Source: an uncultured Aquimarina sp.
GTDB lineage: Bacteria; Bacteroidota; Bacteroidia; Flavobacteriales; Flavobacteriaceae
Assembly (NCBI GenBank): GCA_947499005.1
Contig: CANMML010000028.1
Span: 1-50,275, forward strand
Direction: 5' to 3'
DNA length: 50,275 nucleotides
Shown here piece after piece: positions 17,500-25,436 of this stretch. How positions within the stretch are numbered: position 1 is the stretch's first letter; every line of letters begins with the position of its first letter. A model generated the notes under the pieces. The model ran no database searches, had not been told where the DNA came from, and was given only the letters and a program-made list of their open reading frames with translations. A program made the position numbers and the translations under genes.

Positions 17500-18096
17500 T
17501 TATAAATAAGTAAGCGGCGAATCATTTAATTGAATGACTTCTCCAGATTGCATCGTCCCGATATGTTGATTTCCTACTCTCACACGAACCAAACGTAGGG
17601 TAGGGAAACCGACAGCAGAAGTCATTTTTCGAACTTGTTGAAATTTTCCTTCTGTCAGTGTAATGGAGATCCATGTTACAGGGCCATGTCTAGCGTCTCG
17701 AATCTTTTTTTGGCGAGGAGGTAAATTAGGATCGGAACTTAAAAAGGAAGCCTTACAAGATTTTGTTTGATATTTTTTTCCATTGAAACCAATTTCGACT
17801 CCGCTTCTTAATTGTGATAATTCTATTTCAGTAATCGCGCCATCTACTAGTGCATAATATTCTTTTTCAAACTTATTGCTGTTAATTTCGTTACTCACTT
17901 TCCCATCAGTTGTTAAAAAGAGGAGTCCTTCGGATTTTTCGTCTAAGCGACCAATAGCCATAATATCTTTAGGAAAAGTTCCTAATTCGCCTAATAATTT
18001 TTTGCTGTTTTTTTTAGGCCCATTATTAACGAATTGACTTAAATAACCGTATGGTTTGTAAATCATGAAATGGGTGTGTGCTGTATTTGAGGTCAT
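17500..18096 (-). CDS. rluE: rRNA pseudouridine synthase, RluE/RluF subgroup
   Basis: 198 residues without an S4 domain, as in RluE. YKPYGYLSQF at 13-22 is motif I. GRLDEKSEGLL at 49-59 holds the catalytic Asp52. KEYYALVDG and GKFQQVRKMTSAVGFPTLRLVR near 160-181 complete the RsuA-family core. The enzyme isomerises a uridine in 23S rRNA; E. coli RluE acts on U2457, and the same site is inferred, not shown. The gene symbol rests on length and on the missing S4 domain. Start at 18096 is 12 residues before the first core motif, which suits the family. Confidence 0.85.
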   Translation of the reverse strand: MTSNTAHTHFMIYKPYGYLSQFVNNGPKKNSKKLLGELGTFPKDIMAIGRLDEKSEGLLFLTTDGKVSNEINSNKFEKEYYALVDGAITEIELSQLRSGVEIGFNGKKYQTKSCKASFLSSDPNLPPRQKKIRDARHGPVTWISITLTEGKFQQVRKMTSAVGFPTLRLVRVRVGNQHIGTMQSGEVIQLNDSPLTYL

Positions 18097-18131
18097 TGAA
18101 AAATATAGGTTTCGTAAATGTTGTTTTTATA

Positions 18132-18542
18132 TTATAATCCGTCAAATATTCCTCCAATAAAATCGCCAATTCCTTCTAGTAAGCCATCAAACATATCGCC
18201 GAAATCAAGCCAAGAAGTATCAATGTCAATATCAGGAATATCTGTCCAATCAGAAGTTGGAGAAGTAGATAATCCACTTAACATTTCAGTTTTCATTCCT
18301 ACATAATTACAAACTTCACCAGTTTCTTCATGATGCTTATTAAAGTCAGAATGTGAGGAAAAAGTACTCATTGCCCAACAAGAGAAATCTAAACCATCAT
18401 ACCATTTACTTTTTCTATGGGCTTTTTTAACCTCTTTCGGTGTATAATATTTCTTTTTTCCATTTTCCTTAACTAGTATTTTCCCTATATCAGATATATA
18501 TTCTTTTTTATTAGTTGGGGGAGGAGTACAAGTGTTTTTCAT
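18132..18542 (-). CDS. Small uncharacterised protein with Gly-rich amphipathic tail
   Basis: 136 residues, no signal peptide. The first half is basic and helical (YYTPKEVKKAHRKSKWYDG) with three cysteines in all (CTPPP, SCWAM, VCNYVG). The last about 35 residues alternate bulky hydrophobics with Gly and Asp (FGDMFDGLLEGIGDFIGGIF), a pattern able to form an amphipathic, membrane-inserting helix. I recognise no family. It lies at the downstream edge of the TssD accessory block, separated from its neighbours by about 220 bases, and could be part of it. Confidence 0.55.
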   Translation of the reverse strand: MKNTCTPPPTNKKEYISDIGKILVKENGKKKYYTPKEVKKAHRKSKWYDGLDFSCWAMSTFSSHSDFNKHHEETGEVCNYVGMKTEMLSGLSTSPTSDWTDIPDIDIDTSWLDFGDMFDGLLEGIGDFIGGIFDGL

Positions 18543-18760
18543 GTAATTAAATTAACGCTTTAGTATAGAGTCCAATATTAGTCACTTTTTTGAATATTTT
18601 TCATTCCTGTTGCCCACCCAGATTTGATTCCTTTTTTCGCTTTTGTCTTCTATAACTAAACATTCATTAGATCCAAATTAACCTAAACTACGTTGATTTT
18701 TATGTTGAACTAGAATTTAAAAAGAGGATTTACCTATGGAAATTCACAACACAAATGGTA

Positions 18761-19489
18761 TTACAACACTTGTAGTGAGCTTCTTTCAACTTTTTCCATC
18801 CTTGCATAAAGAATTTGCTCATTTACATGTAGCAGGTTGATTAAATGAAGTGCTACAAATACAGCAATTCCGATAGTTCCCTTTTTATTATCACCAAATT
18901 CAACCTGTAGTCCAATATTCTGAGCATGGTCATCATTAGAAACCCCTTCAGGGTCTTTCCATGTTCCAGTAGCATTCACTTCCGTTGCAGATTTTAGGAA
19001 AAACAATGAATCTGATTTACTAAGCGGTAGTATCATAGTCAAAATCTCTTCTTGTCCGCGTGTTATGTTTACATTAATGGTTTTATCACCATATAAAGCC
19101 AAATAGAGAACATCTCGAGCTTTTTCTAGGAGAGCTTCACCTGTTTTCGATCTTTGATGAGATTCAATACTACCTAAGCCTGTGTGTGGTGGATTTAGAA
19201 GGAATCTAGCTGTTTCTAATTCCTCTCTATTCATTTTTTTATATTGATCAATAAAATCTACGAGAGATTGATCATCATAAGCTGTTTTACCAATTCGAAT
19301 TAGGCGCTTGCGCATATCGTCAAGGCTTTCCTTTTGTTCGTGTAAACTGTGTCTTTCACATGTTAGATAGATAATTTGATCTATAAGCCAATCTTTATCT
19401 TTCTTTTCTAACTCAGTACGAATTTTAGCTTCTAATTCAGGAAATAAATCGTTTTGAGCCTTTTTAATAATACTACTTATGTTATCCAT
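18761..19489 (-). CDS. Uncharacterised cytoplasmic protein
   Basis: 242 residues, no signal peptide or membrane segment. The N-terminal about 90 residues are helical and charged (EAKIRTELEKKDKDWLIDQI, HEQKESLDDMRKRLIRIGK) and may form a coiled coil. The C-terminal half is mixed alpha/beta with GTWKDPEG and QNIGLQVEFGDNKKG. It looks intact and codon use resembles its neighbours. No family recognised. The 233-base gap on its downstream-gene side (19490-19722) shows nothing I can name. Confidence 0.6.
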   Translation of the reverse strand: MDNISSIIKKAQNDLFPELEAKIRTELEKKDKDWLIDQIIYLTCERHSLHEQKESLDDMRKRLIRIGKTAYDDQSLVDFIDQYKKMNREELETARFLLNPPHTGLGSIESHQRSKTGEALLEKARDVLYLALYGDKTINVNITRGQEEILTMILPLSKSDSLFFLKSATEVNATGTWKDPEGVSNDDHAQNIGLQVEFGDNKKGTIGIAVFVALHLINLLHVNEQILYARMEKVERSSLQVL

Positions 19490-19722
19490 CTAATTTTTAC
19501 GTTTTCTTATATGCTCCACAGCGTTACATGCAAATGGCTTTGCAGATAGAAAGTGAACAACTTCTAGTAATGTAAAAAGCGTCACACCTTTAGTTTTTTA
19601 GTTATAGGAGTTAAAATAATAAAATTTGTGGCGTTGACTAAGTAAATGTGCAATTAACTTGGAGGTGGTACTTGAGAGCCTTATGATTAGTATATAGACT
19701 AGGCTAGAGAAACCTATATTTT

Positions 19723-20121
19723 CTAATGTATTTTTAGTAAATGGCTATTTATTTCATCTTTTAATGATGTAAAATTAAAATATTCTTGCCAATCACCTTT
19801 TTTTTCTATGAAATACATAGTTCCATATTCATCAGGCGTAATTTTAAAAAACAAGTCATTAATATTACCATATCCGCCATAATCATCAGATTCATATGTG
19901 TATATTTTAAACCTAAACTTGCAAATGGGAGCCTCTCCTTTATATCCTATGTGTATAGGTACAAACCAAATAAAACTAAATCCAATAATAGAAATTGATA
20001 AACATATTTTTTTGACTAATGTTTTTATGTTTTTATGTTTTCTATATTTAATAGAAATAATGATAATATTTACAATTATCAAAAAGAAAATAAAAACAAA
20101 TATTAGCTCTGGATATCTCAT
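19723..20121 (-). CDS. Small membrane protein, possible immunity protein
   Basis: 132 residues: two hydrophobic helices (about 5-24 and 38-57) and a soluble C-terminal domain of about 70 residues rich in aromatic and acidic residues (YTYESDDYGGYGNINDLFFK). Its start lies one base after the stop of a 43-residue ORF that looks like a toxin tail. Size, membrane topology and position right behind that ORF suggest an immunity protein left over from, or still paired with, a polymorphic toxin. That is inference; the sequence shows no known immunity family. Confidence 0.55.
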   Translation of the reverse strand: MRYPELIFVFIFFLIIVNIIIISIKYRKHKNIKTLVKKICLSISIIGFSFIWFVPIHIGYKGEAPICKFRFKIYTYESDDYGGYGNINDLFFKITPDEYGTMYFIEKKGDWQEYFNFTSLKDEINSHLLKIH

Positions 20122-20122
20122 A

Positions 20123-20254
20123 TTAGTAATTACTTAGACCTTTGAATTGAATTCCTTTTTCTTTCAAATCTTCGATCAATGTTTTTAATTTGTTCATCTC
20201 AGAACTTCCTTTTTTTTCATAAGATTCAGTATACCTAAAAGCTCTTTCGTGCAT
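20123..20254 (-). CDS. 43-residue ORF resembling the C-terminal tail of a toxin
   Basis: Start ATG at 20254, stop TAA at 20125-20123, then one base and the ATG of the membrane protein. The product is charged and helical (HERAFRYTESYEKKGSSEMN, then KLKTLIEDLKEKGIQFKG). The frame stays open for 13 more codons upstream, running out of frame over the end of the lipoprotein gene. The composition is like the last helices of polymorphic toxin domains, so it may be an orphan toxin tip rather than a complete gene. Confidence 0.4.
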   Translation of the reverse strand: MHERAFRYTESYEKKGSSEMNKLKTLIEDLKEKGIQFKGLSNY

Positions 20255-20262
20255 TAACAAAA

Positions 20263-20997
20263 TTACTTTTTTAAATTTTTCTCTTTTTGAGTAATATCAT
20301 ATAACCTACAAACATCAATGTATTTGTTGTTTTTATTTATAATAATAAGTGTATCAAGTTCGTAAGCTTTATCTGTAAAATAACTTATTTCTTCTGTAAT
20401 TTTTGTAATATGAATTTCGTCGTTTTTAATTTCAAAATCCATATAAAACTCTCCTCTATTTATTCTTGAAAAATCAAGTTGGCCTTTTGAGTTGGATTTT
20501 TTTCTTATCAATGGAGACGATCTATGTGTATATAAGTCATATGGATCTATATCTCTGAAAGAAAAATCACAATAACCATAAAACGTCAATTTTTTGTCAT
20601 TATTAGAATCTTTTTTTAGAAATATATCATTGATACTAAACATGTTTTTACCTGTCTTATAGAAATCTAAAAAACGAGACTGTTGAATTTCGAATTTTGA
20701 ATTATTAATGTTGAATGTAAGAGTCTTATAAGAATCCACAGTCCATTTACGAAAAAGAACAGTATCTAATTTTTTAACAGGAAGTGTATATATTAACTCT
20801 TCATCAAATCCAGAATTAATGCTATCATTTGCTTCAAAATAGCTTATAGTTTCAATACCACTATAGTCATATGTAATAGTATCTTTTTTCTTGAGAGTTT
20901 CTTTTTGTGGTTTATCCGAATGTATTTTACAAGACACTATCAAAAATAAAAGTATAAATAAGTAACTACTGTTTATTTTTACAATTGTCATAATCAA
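20263..20997 (-). CDS. Lipoprotein, candidate immunity protein of the GH19-like effector
   Basis: 244 residues. Type II signal peptide with lipobox FLIVSC; mature protein begins CKIHSDKPQKE, so it is lipidated and held in the periplasm or at the outer membrane. The rest is beta-rich and charged; no family is recognised. Its first 32 bases overlap the end of the muramidase-like gene, in a different frame, so the two are made together. A lipidated periplasmic protein encoded directly behind a peptidoglycan-targeting effector is the standard layout for an immunity protein; that role is inferred from position only. Confidence 0.6.
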   Translation of the reverse strand: MIMTIVKINSSYLFILLFLIVSCKIHSDKPQKETLKKKDTITYDYSGIETISYFEANDSINSGFDEELIYTLPVKKLDTVLFRKWTVDSYKTLTFNINNSKFEIQQSRFLDFYKTGKNMFSINDIFLKKDSNNDKKLTFYGYCDFSFRDIDPYDLYTHRSSPLIRKKSNSKGQLDFSRINRGEFYMDFEIKNDEIHITKITEEISYFTDKAYELDTLIIINKNNKYIDVCRLYDITQKEKNLKK

Positions 20998-22027
20998 GAA
21001 TTTCTTTTAGGTTTTGAGTATATTCTCTACGTTTGTCTATCCCTTTACTTCCTCCATTAATTTTATTCGTTAATAAATCGACATCATCTGCATCAGCTGC
21101 TTTGTAAACTCCTTTTTTATAACTCCAGAACCAACCTGCACTATCACAAGCTCGTTGCAAATCCGTAGCCAAGGTTTTTGCAAAATCTTTTAAAGTATTT
21201 AAAAAGTCCTTAGGGAAAAGTGTAGGTTTTGTATTTATTGTTTCGATTACTTTTGTAACCGTTTTAGTTTTACATTTATCTAGATAAGAAGTTGTACTCA
21301 TATTATTCGTAGCATTCCAGTAATCATAATAAGCCAAATAATTTTCGTCATGAGTAATTTGTTTTATTCCTCTACCTATAAAGTCTTTGCCTCCAATAGG
21401 TGTGGTTACTGCATTGTCTCCTTCATAAGTATGAACAAAACTTCCAGTTTCATGATAGCATTGTGCTAAAAAATGGATTTTTCTAATACAGGTGTTTATA
21501 TTATGAGTATTAAACGTAGCATTTAAATAAGAAGTGAAAATGCTGTAATTAACATTACCAGTTATTTTTTCATTTCTATTAGAATTAAACAATTTATCAC
21601 CCATTTCTGTAAACTTGTTTTCTTCTATAGCATATCTTGTCGGGGGGTGCTCTAATTCACTATCTTCAATTTTTTCGGCTGTTTCTAGATTATAATATTC
21701 ATTACCAAAATTTAATGCCAATATATTGTTTTGAGTTACCCAAATCCACCTATTTTTCTGAGTACTTATGGCTTCATTTAAGTATTTTATATTTATAGGT
21801 CTATTTTCGGGATTTTTTTTATTAAGTGTAAAAACATTTTGCTTTATATACCAATTTTTTCTTCCATTTGGGGTAATATTACTTGTTTCTCTTTTACGAA
21901 GTTGGATAACAATATTCCTTAATTCCTTTTCAGTAAAATCTCTATTGCAAAAGCATTTTTTCTTAACTGTTGGTAGGTTTAATATTAATTCTTTATTAGG
22001 GTAATCATCTAAATATGCTATTGCCAT
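20966..22027 (-). CDS. GH19/lysozyme-like putative type VI effector
   Basis: 353 residues without a signal peptide. The C-terminal domain from about 150 matches the GH19 chitinase/muramidase fold: KIHFLAQCYHETGSF at 183-197 with putative catalytic Glu193, DFIGRGIKQITHDENY at 215-230, and NKINGGSKGIDKRREY near the end. The N-terminal about 140 residues contain CFCNRDFTEKEL at 25-36, a Cys-x-Cys segment I associate with secreted GH19-type effectors in this phylum. It starts two bases after the TssD stop. A wall hydrolase that lacks a Sec signal and is encoded with a tube protein is best explained as cargo delivered by type VI secretion into a rival's periplasm. Confidence 0.75.
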   Translation of the reverse strand: MAIAYLDDYPNKELILNLPTVKKKCFCNRDFTEKELRNIVIQLRKRETSNITPNGRKNWYIKQNVFTLNKKNPENRPINIKYLNEAISTQKNRWIWVTQNNILALNFGNEYYNLETAEKIEDSELEHPPTRYAIEENKFTEMGDKLFNSNRNEKITGNVNYSIFTSYLNATFNTHNINTCIRKIHFLAQCYHETGSFVHTYEGDNAVTTPIGGKDFIGRGIKQITHDENYLAYYDYWNATNNMSTTSYLDKCKTKTVTKVIETINTKPTLFPKDFLNTLKDFAKTLATDLQRACDSAGWFWSYKKGVYKAADADDVDLLTNKINGGSKGIDKRREYTQNLKEILDYDNCKNKQ

Positions 22028-22029
22028 AA

Positions 22030-22734
22030 TTATACTTTTTCTTCTACAGCTTTTATTTTTACTCTCATTACATCTCCTTGTATTATGATGCCTGTAATTA
22101 TATCGTTTTTCATGTATTTTCCATTGTATTCATAGTCTTTAGAAGTATCTTCTAAATTAATACTCATACTTTTCCCTTTACAATATTCGCTTTTTATAAC
22201 AATATAAAATTCTTCATCAATATCAATTTCATCTTTGGTTACTTCATTATATTTCAAATCTTCTAAATGATAACCTAATAAATTTGGTTCTTCTTCATCC
22301 TGAGAAGAATGCACCACTGTATCTTCTGGTAAAGGCCCCTGTGCCCAATTTTCTCGATAAACTGCTGTAGAGGTATTTGTTTCATAACGCCCTGCCGTGA
22401 CTTTACAATGGTAAGTCGTTTGTTCTTTACTTTGACGGTGATATTCTGTTGTAAATTCTACTAGGAAAGCTTCGAACGCTCTAATGACTCTCGTTCTACC
22501 ACCACCTAAAATATTGGGGATGATATGTACTTCGAAGTCCTTTTTCATGAAATTGGCATACGCCCAAGCTTCAAATAACTCATCTCTGATCATGTCTAGG
22601 CTAAAGAGCATCATCTTTTGACGTATTTTGTTAGAAGGATTACCATCGTAGTTGGTACCTTGAGAAAATCCCCATTTGAATTTTTTCAAAGGAAATATTT
22701 CTCCATCTATATGTAATTCTACGTGTACACTCAT
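22030..22734 (-). CDS. tssD: Type VI secretion tube protein TssD (Hcp-like) with C-terminal extension
   Basis: 234 residues. Residues 1-131 match the Bacteroidota TssD/Hcp tube subunit: ELHIDGEIFPLKKFKWGFSQ at the start, NYDGNPSNKIRQ near 30-41, an internal segment DELFEAWAY, and ATEYHRQ-type strand (EFTTEYHRQSKEQTTYHC) near 94-111. Usual TssD is about 130 residues; here about 100 more follow (EEEPNLLGYHLEDL, then a beta-rich tail), probably a cargo or adaptor domain. Subtype iii (Bacteroidota) T6SS is implied, but no sheath, baseplate or ATPase gene lies in this window, so this is an auxiliary locus. Confidence 0.85.
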   Translation of the reverse strand: MSVHVELHIDGEIFPLKKFKWGFSQGTNYDGNPSNKIRQKMMLFSLDMIRDELFEAWAYANFMKKDFEVHIIPNILGGGRTRVIRAFEAFLVEFTTEYHRQSKEQTTYHCKVTAGRYETNTSTAVYRENWAQGPLPEDTVVHSSQDEEEPNLLGYHLEDLKYNEVTKDEIDIDEEFYIVIKSEYCKGKSMSINLEDTSKDYEYNGKYMKNDIITGIIIQGDVMRVKIKAVEEKV

Positions 22735-23014
22735 ATCTTGTAACTAGTTAAATTCTAAACTACTAAATAGTCTAAATATTGTAATCGTGTATCAGTAGAT
22801 ATTTTTGTGCGAATTTTCTTAATGTTTTGTAATAGTAAGCATGAGAAATGTAAAGTAGGGGGCTATATATTATTGTTTTGTACTTATCTAAAAAGTATGC
22901 GAGAACAAGCAACTACTTATGGTAATTCTGCACTTAGTTTTTGGTGATATAGGTTTTGAAGAATAGTGAAGAATTGATTTCTAAAGGTTTTAAAAAAACA
23001 ACTTCATATATGCC

Positions 23015-23770
23015 TTATTTTCTAAATTTTCTTTTTTGATATAAGTATTTCTTATTATTTACGATCCAATACTTTTTAATCCAAATATTATCTTCATTAT
23101 AAACATATTCGAATTTTTCATTTTTATAATGAGGTAAACCTCCTAAAATAATACTAGGATATTCTATTTTATAAGAAGCTTCTCTGTTTAATTCAATAAC
23201 GTTATTAAATTCATCATATATAAATTGAGTAGTATTGGTAATGATTTTATTATCAATTTTTGAGTATACCTTTTCTTTTATGATATTACTTTTAATATCA
23301 TATTCTAGTTTTGTTTTAAACCCAATTAATGAATCAAAAGAAGTAGTTCCTGAAGTTATTGTTTCAGGTAACTTAAGCGTATTATAGTCAGAAAAATACT
23401 CTTCTATTACAGTATTATATTCTATTAATTCTCCTTTTGCTGTTATACAGTAAGAGAAGTTGATTGTATCTCCAATTTCTTCTTTAATTAGGCTAAATTT
23501 TTTAATCTTGAATTTTTTATTCTCATAGTAGTAGTCATCTGTACTTATTAACTTTGATTTATTGAAATGATTTACTCTACGGATTCTCCCATTTTCTAAA
23601 AAAACTCTTTGTGACCAATGCGACTTTTTTCCATATGAATAGTTCAAAATTTCGATCTCTTTATATTTCTTTAAAGAATTTATAGAGGCATTTAATTTTG
23701 AAGTTTGACTAAAAATTAAATTGAATGTAAATAGATTAATGAGAATAAGTAGGATCAATCTTTGGCTCAT
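23015..23770 (-). CDS. Secreted protein of unknown function
   Basis: 251 residues. Signal peptide (about 1-22, ending FSQ). The rest has repeated Tyr-, Lys- and Asn-rich beta segments (YYYENKKFKIKKFS, KYEFVYNEDNIWIKKYW) that recall YD- or MORN-like hairpin proteins, with no clear family. Its ATG overlaps the stop of the upstream lipoprotein gene by four bases (ATGA type), so the two form one translational unit. The 280-base gap after it (22735-23014) has no gene and no clear structure. Confidence 0.6.
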   Translation of the reverse strand: MSQRLILLILINLFTFNLIFSQTSKLNASINSLKKYKEIEILNYSYGKKSHWSQRVFLENGRIRRVNHFNKSKLISTDDYYYENKKFKIKKFSLIKEEIGDTINFSYCITAKGELIEYNTVIEEYFSDYNTLKLPETITSGTTSFDSLIGFKTKLEYDIKSNIIKEKVYSKIDNKIITNTTQFIYDEFNNVIELNREASYKIEYPSIILGGLPHYKNEKFEYVYNEDNIWIKKYWIVNNKKYLYQKRKFRK

Positions 23771-24285
23771 AAATTTTTATTATAAGATTCTAACCTCTTT
23801 TTTTCTAGATTTATCGCATATGCTTTTAATAGCTTACCGTAAAACCCTGATGAAAATCCAGAATTATAATTTTTCCATTTTTTTCTATCTAGCATAAAGT
23901 AATTAGAAGTTGAAGGGGTAGAAGTTTCTATAAATCCAGTACTTTGGTTTTGGCTTATGGTTGCACCAAGGTTTCCTGAATTATAATCAAATACATATCT
24001 GTATTTATTTACATCTTCATATTTTTTTGAATAGAGTTCCATTGTTTCAATAAACTCGACCTTTCCATGATATTTTTTAGTAAAAGCCCTTCCAGTATAT
24101 TTTCTCCTACTATTACTGCCCTTTAGAATACATAACAATACAGTGTCTTCATTTCCAAACTCAGGAGGTATAGCATTTTTTTTTACAGAGTAATTATTTA
24201 AAGCCATAGTTTTTACAATTACACCACATGAATTAAAAGCTAATAAAGAAAATGTGAGTATCAATAGTAGTTTACTTTTTTTCAT
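23767..24285 (-). CDS. Lipoprotein of unknown function
   Basis: 172 residues. Signal peptide with lipobox LAFNSC at about 15-20. The mature part has a basic core (NSRRKYTGRAFTKKYHGK near 58-75) and a Ser/Thr/Asn-rich middle (STGFIETSTPSTSNYF). No family recognised. Overlaps the next gene by four bases. The pair sits just upstream of the TssD gene on the same strand and may belong to the same accessory block, but could equally be an unrelated insertion. Confidence 0.6.
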   Translation of the reverse strand: MKKSKLLLILTFSLLAFNSCGVIVKTMALNNYSVKKNAIPPEFGNEDTVLLCILKGSNSRRKYTGRAFTKKYHGKVEFIETMELYSKKYEDVNKYRYVFDYNSGNLGATISQNQSTGFIETSTPSTSNYFMLDRKKWKNYNSGFSSGFYGKLLKAYAINLEKKRLESYNKNL

Positions 24286-24392
24286 GGTAGTTTAATGTGT
24301 TATAACGGTATAATTATAGTGAATAATTAAAGAGCTATGAGTTTGGTATTGTTTACATTTTTATGGTAGATAAATAAGTATGAGGATACCAA

Positions 24393-25331
24393 TCACCCCT
24401 TCAAAGGACTAATAATCTTAACATCCTGAAAAGCAATAGCCCCTTTAATTACACTAGAAATTAAATCACGAAGCGAGTCTATGATTTGAATTTTCAATTC
24501 GCTTTTATGGTAAATTAAAGAAACTTCTCTAGCAGGTTTAGGTTCTTTAAAAGGTAAAAGATTCCCTTTTTCTATTTCTTTGATATCTTGAGTGTGTAAA
24601 TAGGGAAGTAGCGTCATTCCCAAACCTTCATTAGCCAACTTCACTAAGGTTTCAATACTCCCACTTTCTAGAGTAAATTGCTCTTCGGCATAGGACTTCT
24701 TGGTTTTACAGATATTCAATACATTATCTCTAAAGCAGTGCCCATCTTCCAATAATAAAATCTCATTAGGATCAAGATCATCTGCAGTTAAATTCTTTTT
24801 TTGAGATAAAGGATGTTGTTGAGGAACGTATCCGTAAAAAGGTTCGTAATACAACGGCTTTTCAACAATTTGTTCATGGTCTAAGGGAGTCGCGGCAATA
24901 GCAGCGTCTATGTGTCCATCGAGGATTTTTTCAATAATAGTTTCCGTAGGTAATTCAAGAATCTTAAGTTTTACTTTTGGATATTTCTTGATATATGTAT
25001 TCAGAAACATGGGAAGTAATGTGGGCATTACTGTCGGAATGATTCCGATAATAAATTCCCCCCCAATAAAACCCTTTTGTTGATCAACGATGTCTTGCAT
25101 ACGCTCACTTTCGTTGACAATATTTTTGGCTTGAATGACTAACTTTTTACCAACTTCGGTAAGCTCGATAGGTTTTTTTGTGCGATCAAAAATTTGAATA
25201 TCTAATTCCTCTTCCAATTTTTGAATTTGCATACTCAATGTAGGTTGAGTTACAAAAACATTTTTAGCAGCTTTAGTAAAGTTTTGGTATTCTGCTACCG
25301 CAAGAACATATTTAAGTTGAGTAATGGTCAT
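24393..25331 (-). CDS. oxyR: LysR-type hydrogen peroxide sensor OxyR
   Basis: 312 residues. N-terminal winged helix (about 1-60) with the LysR recognition region QNFTKAAKNVFVTQPTLSMQ. The effector domain carries LEDGHCFRDNVLNIC with Cys199 and Cys208, which match the peroxide-sensing pair of E. coli OxyR in both position and spacing. Oxidation to a disulfide should switch on catalase, peroxiredoxin and Dps genes; none is next to it here. The intergenic region on its 5' side contains the heptamer arrays. Confidence 0.92.
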   Translation of the reverse strand: MTITQLKYVLAVAEYQNFTKAAKNVFVTQPTLSMQIQKLEEELDIQIFDRTKKPIELTEVGKKLVIQAKNIVNESERMQDIVDQQKGFIGGEFIIGIIPTVMPTLLPMFLNTYIKKYPKVKLKILELPTETIIEKILDGHIDAAIAATPLDHEQIVEKPLYYEPFYGYVPQQHPLSQKKNLTADDLDPNEILLLEDGHCFRDNVLNICKTKKSYAEEQFTLESGSIETLVKLANEGLGMTLLPYLHTQDIKEIEKGNLLPFKEPKPAREVSLIYHKSELKIQIIDSLRDLISSVIKGAIAFQDVKIISPLKG

Positions 25332-25332
25332 A

Positions 25333-25367
25333 ATTAGGCTTTAAGCATTAGGCAATATGCTATAAGC
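25333..25367. repeat. Heptamer array WWTARGC, five units
   Basis: ATTAGGC, TTTAAGC, ATTAGGC, AATATGC, TATAAGC in direct succession, directly upstream of the oxyR start. An inverted array follows at 25403-25430. The units match those at 8533-8560. Confidence 0.65.
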
Positions 25368-25402
25368 AAATCTAATAGTTTTTTCTTTATAATTAAGGAA
25401 AA

Positions 25403-25430
25403 GCTTATTGCTTAGAGCTTATCGCCTAAG
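25403..25430. repeat. Heptamer array in inverted orientation, four units
   Basis: GCTTATT, GCTTAGA, GCTTATC, GCCTAAG, the reverse complement of the WWTARGC type. With 25333-25367 it can fold into a long imperfect hairpin spanning the whole oxyR-carboxylase gap; it ends seven bases before the carboxylase stop codon. Confidence 0.65.
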
Positions 25431-25436
25431 ACTATT

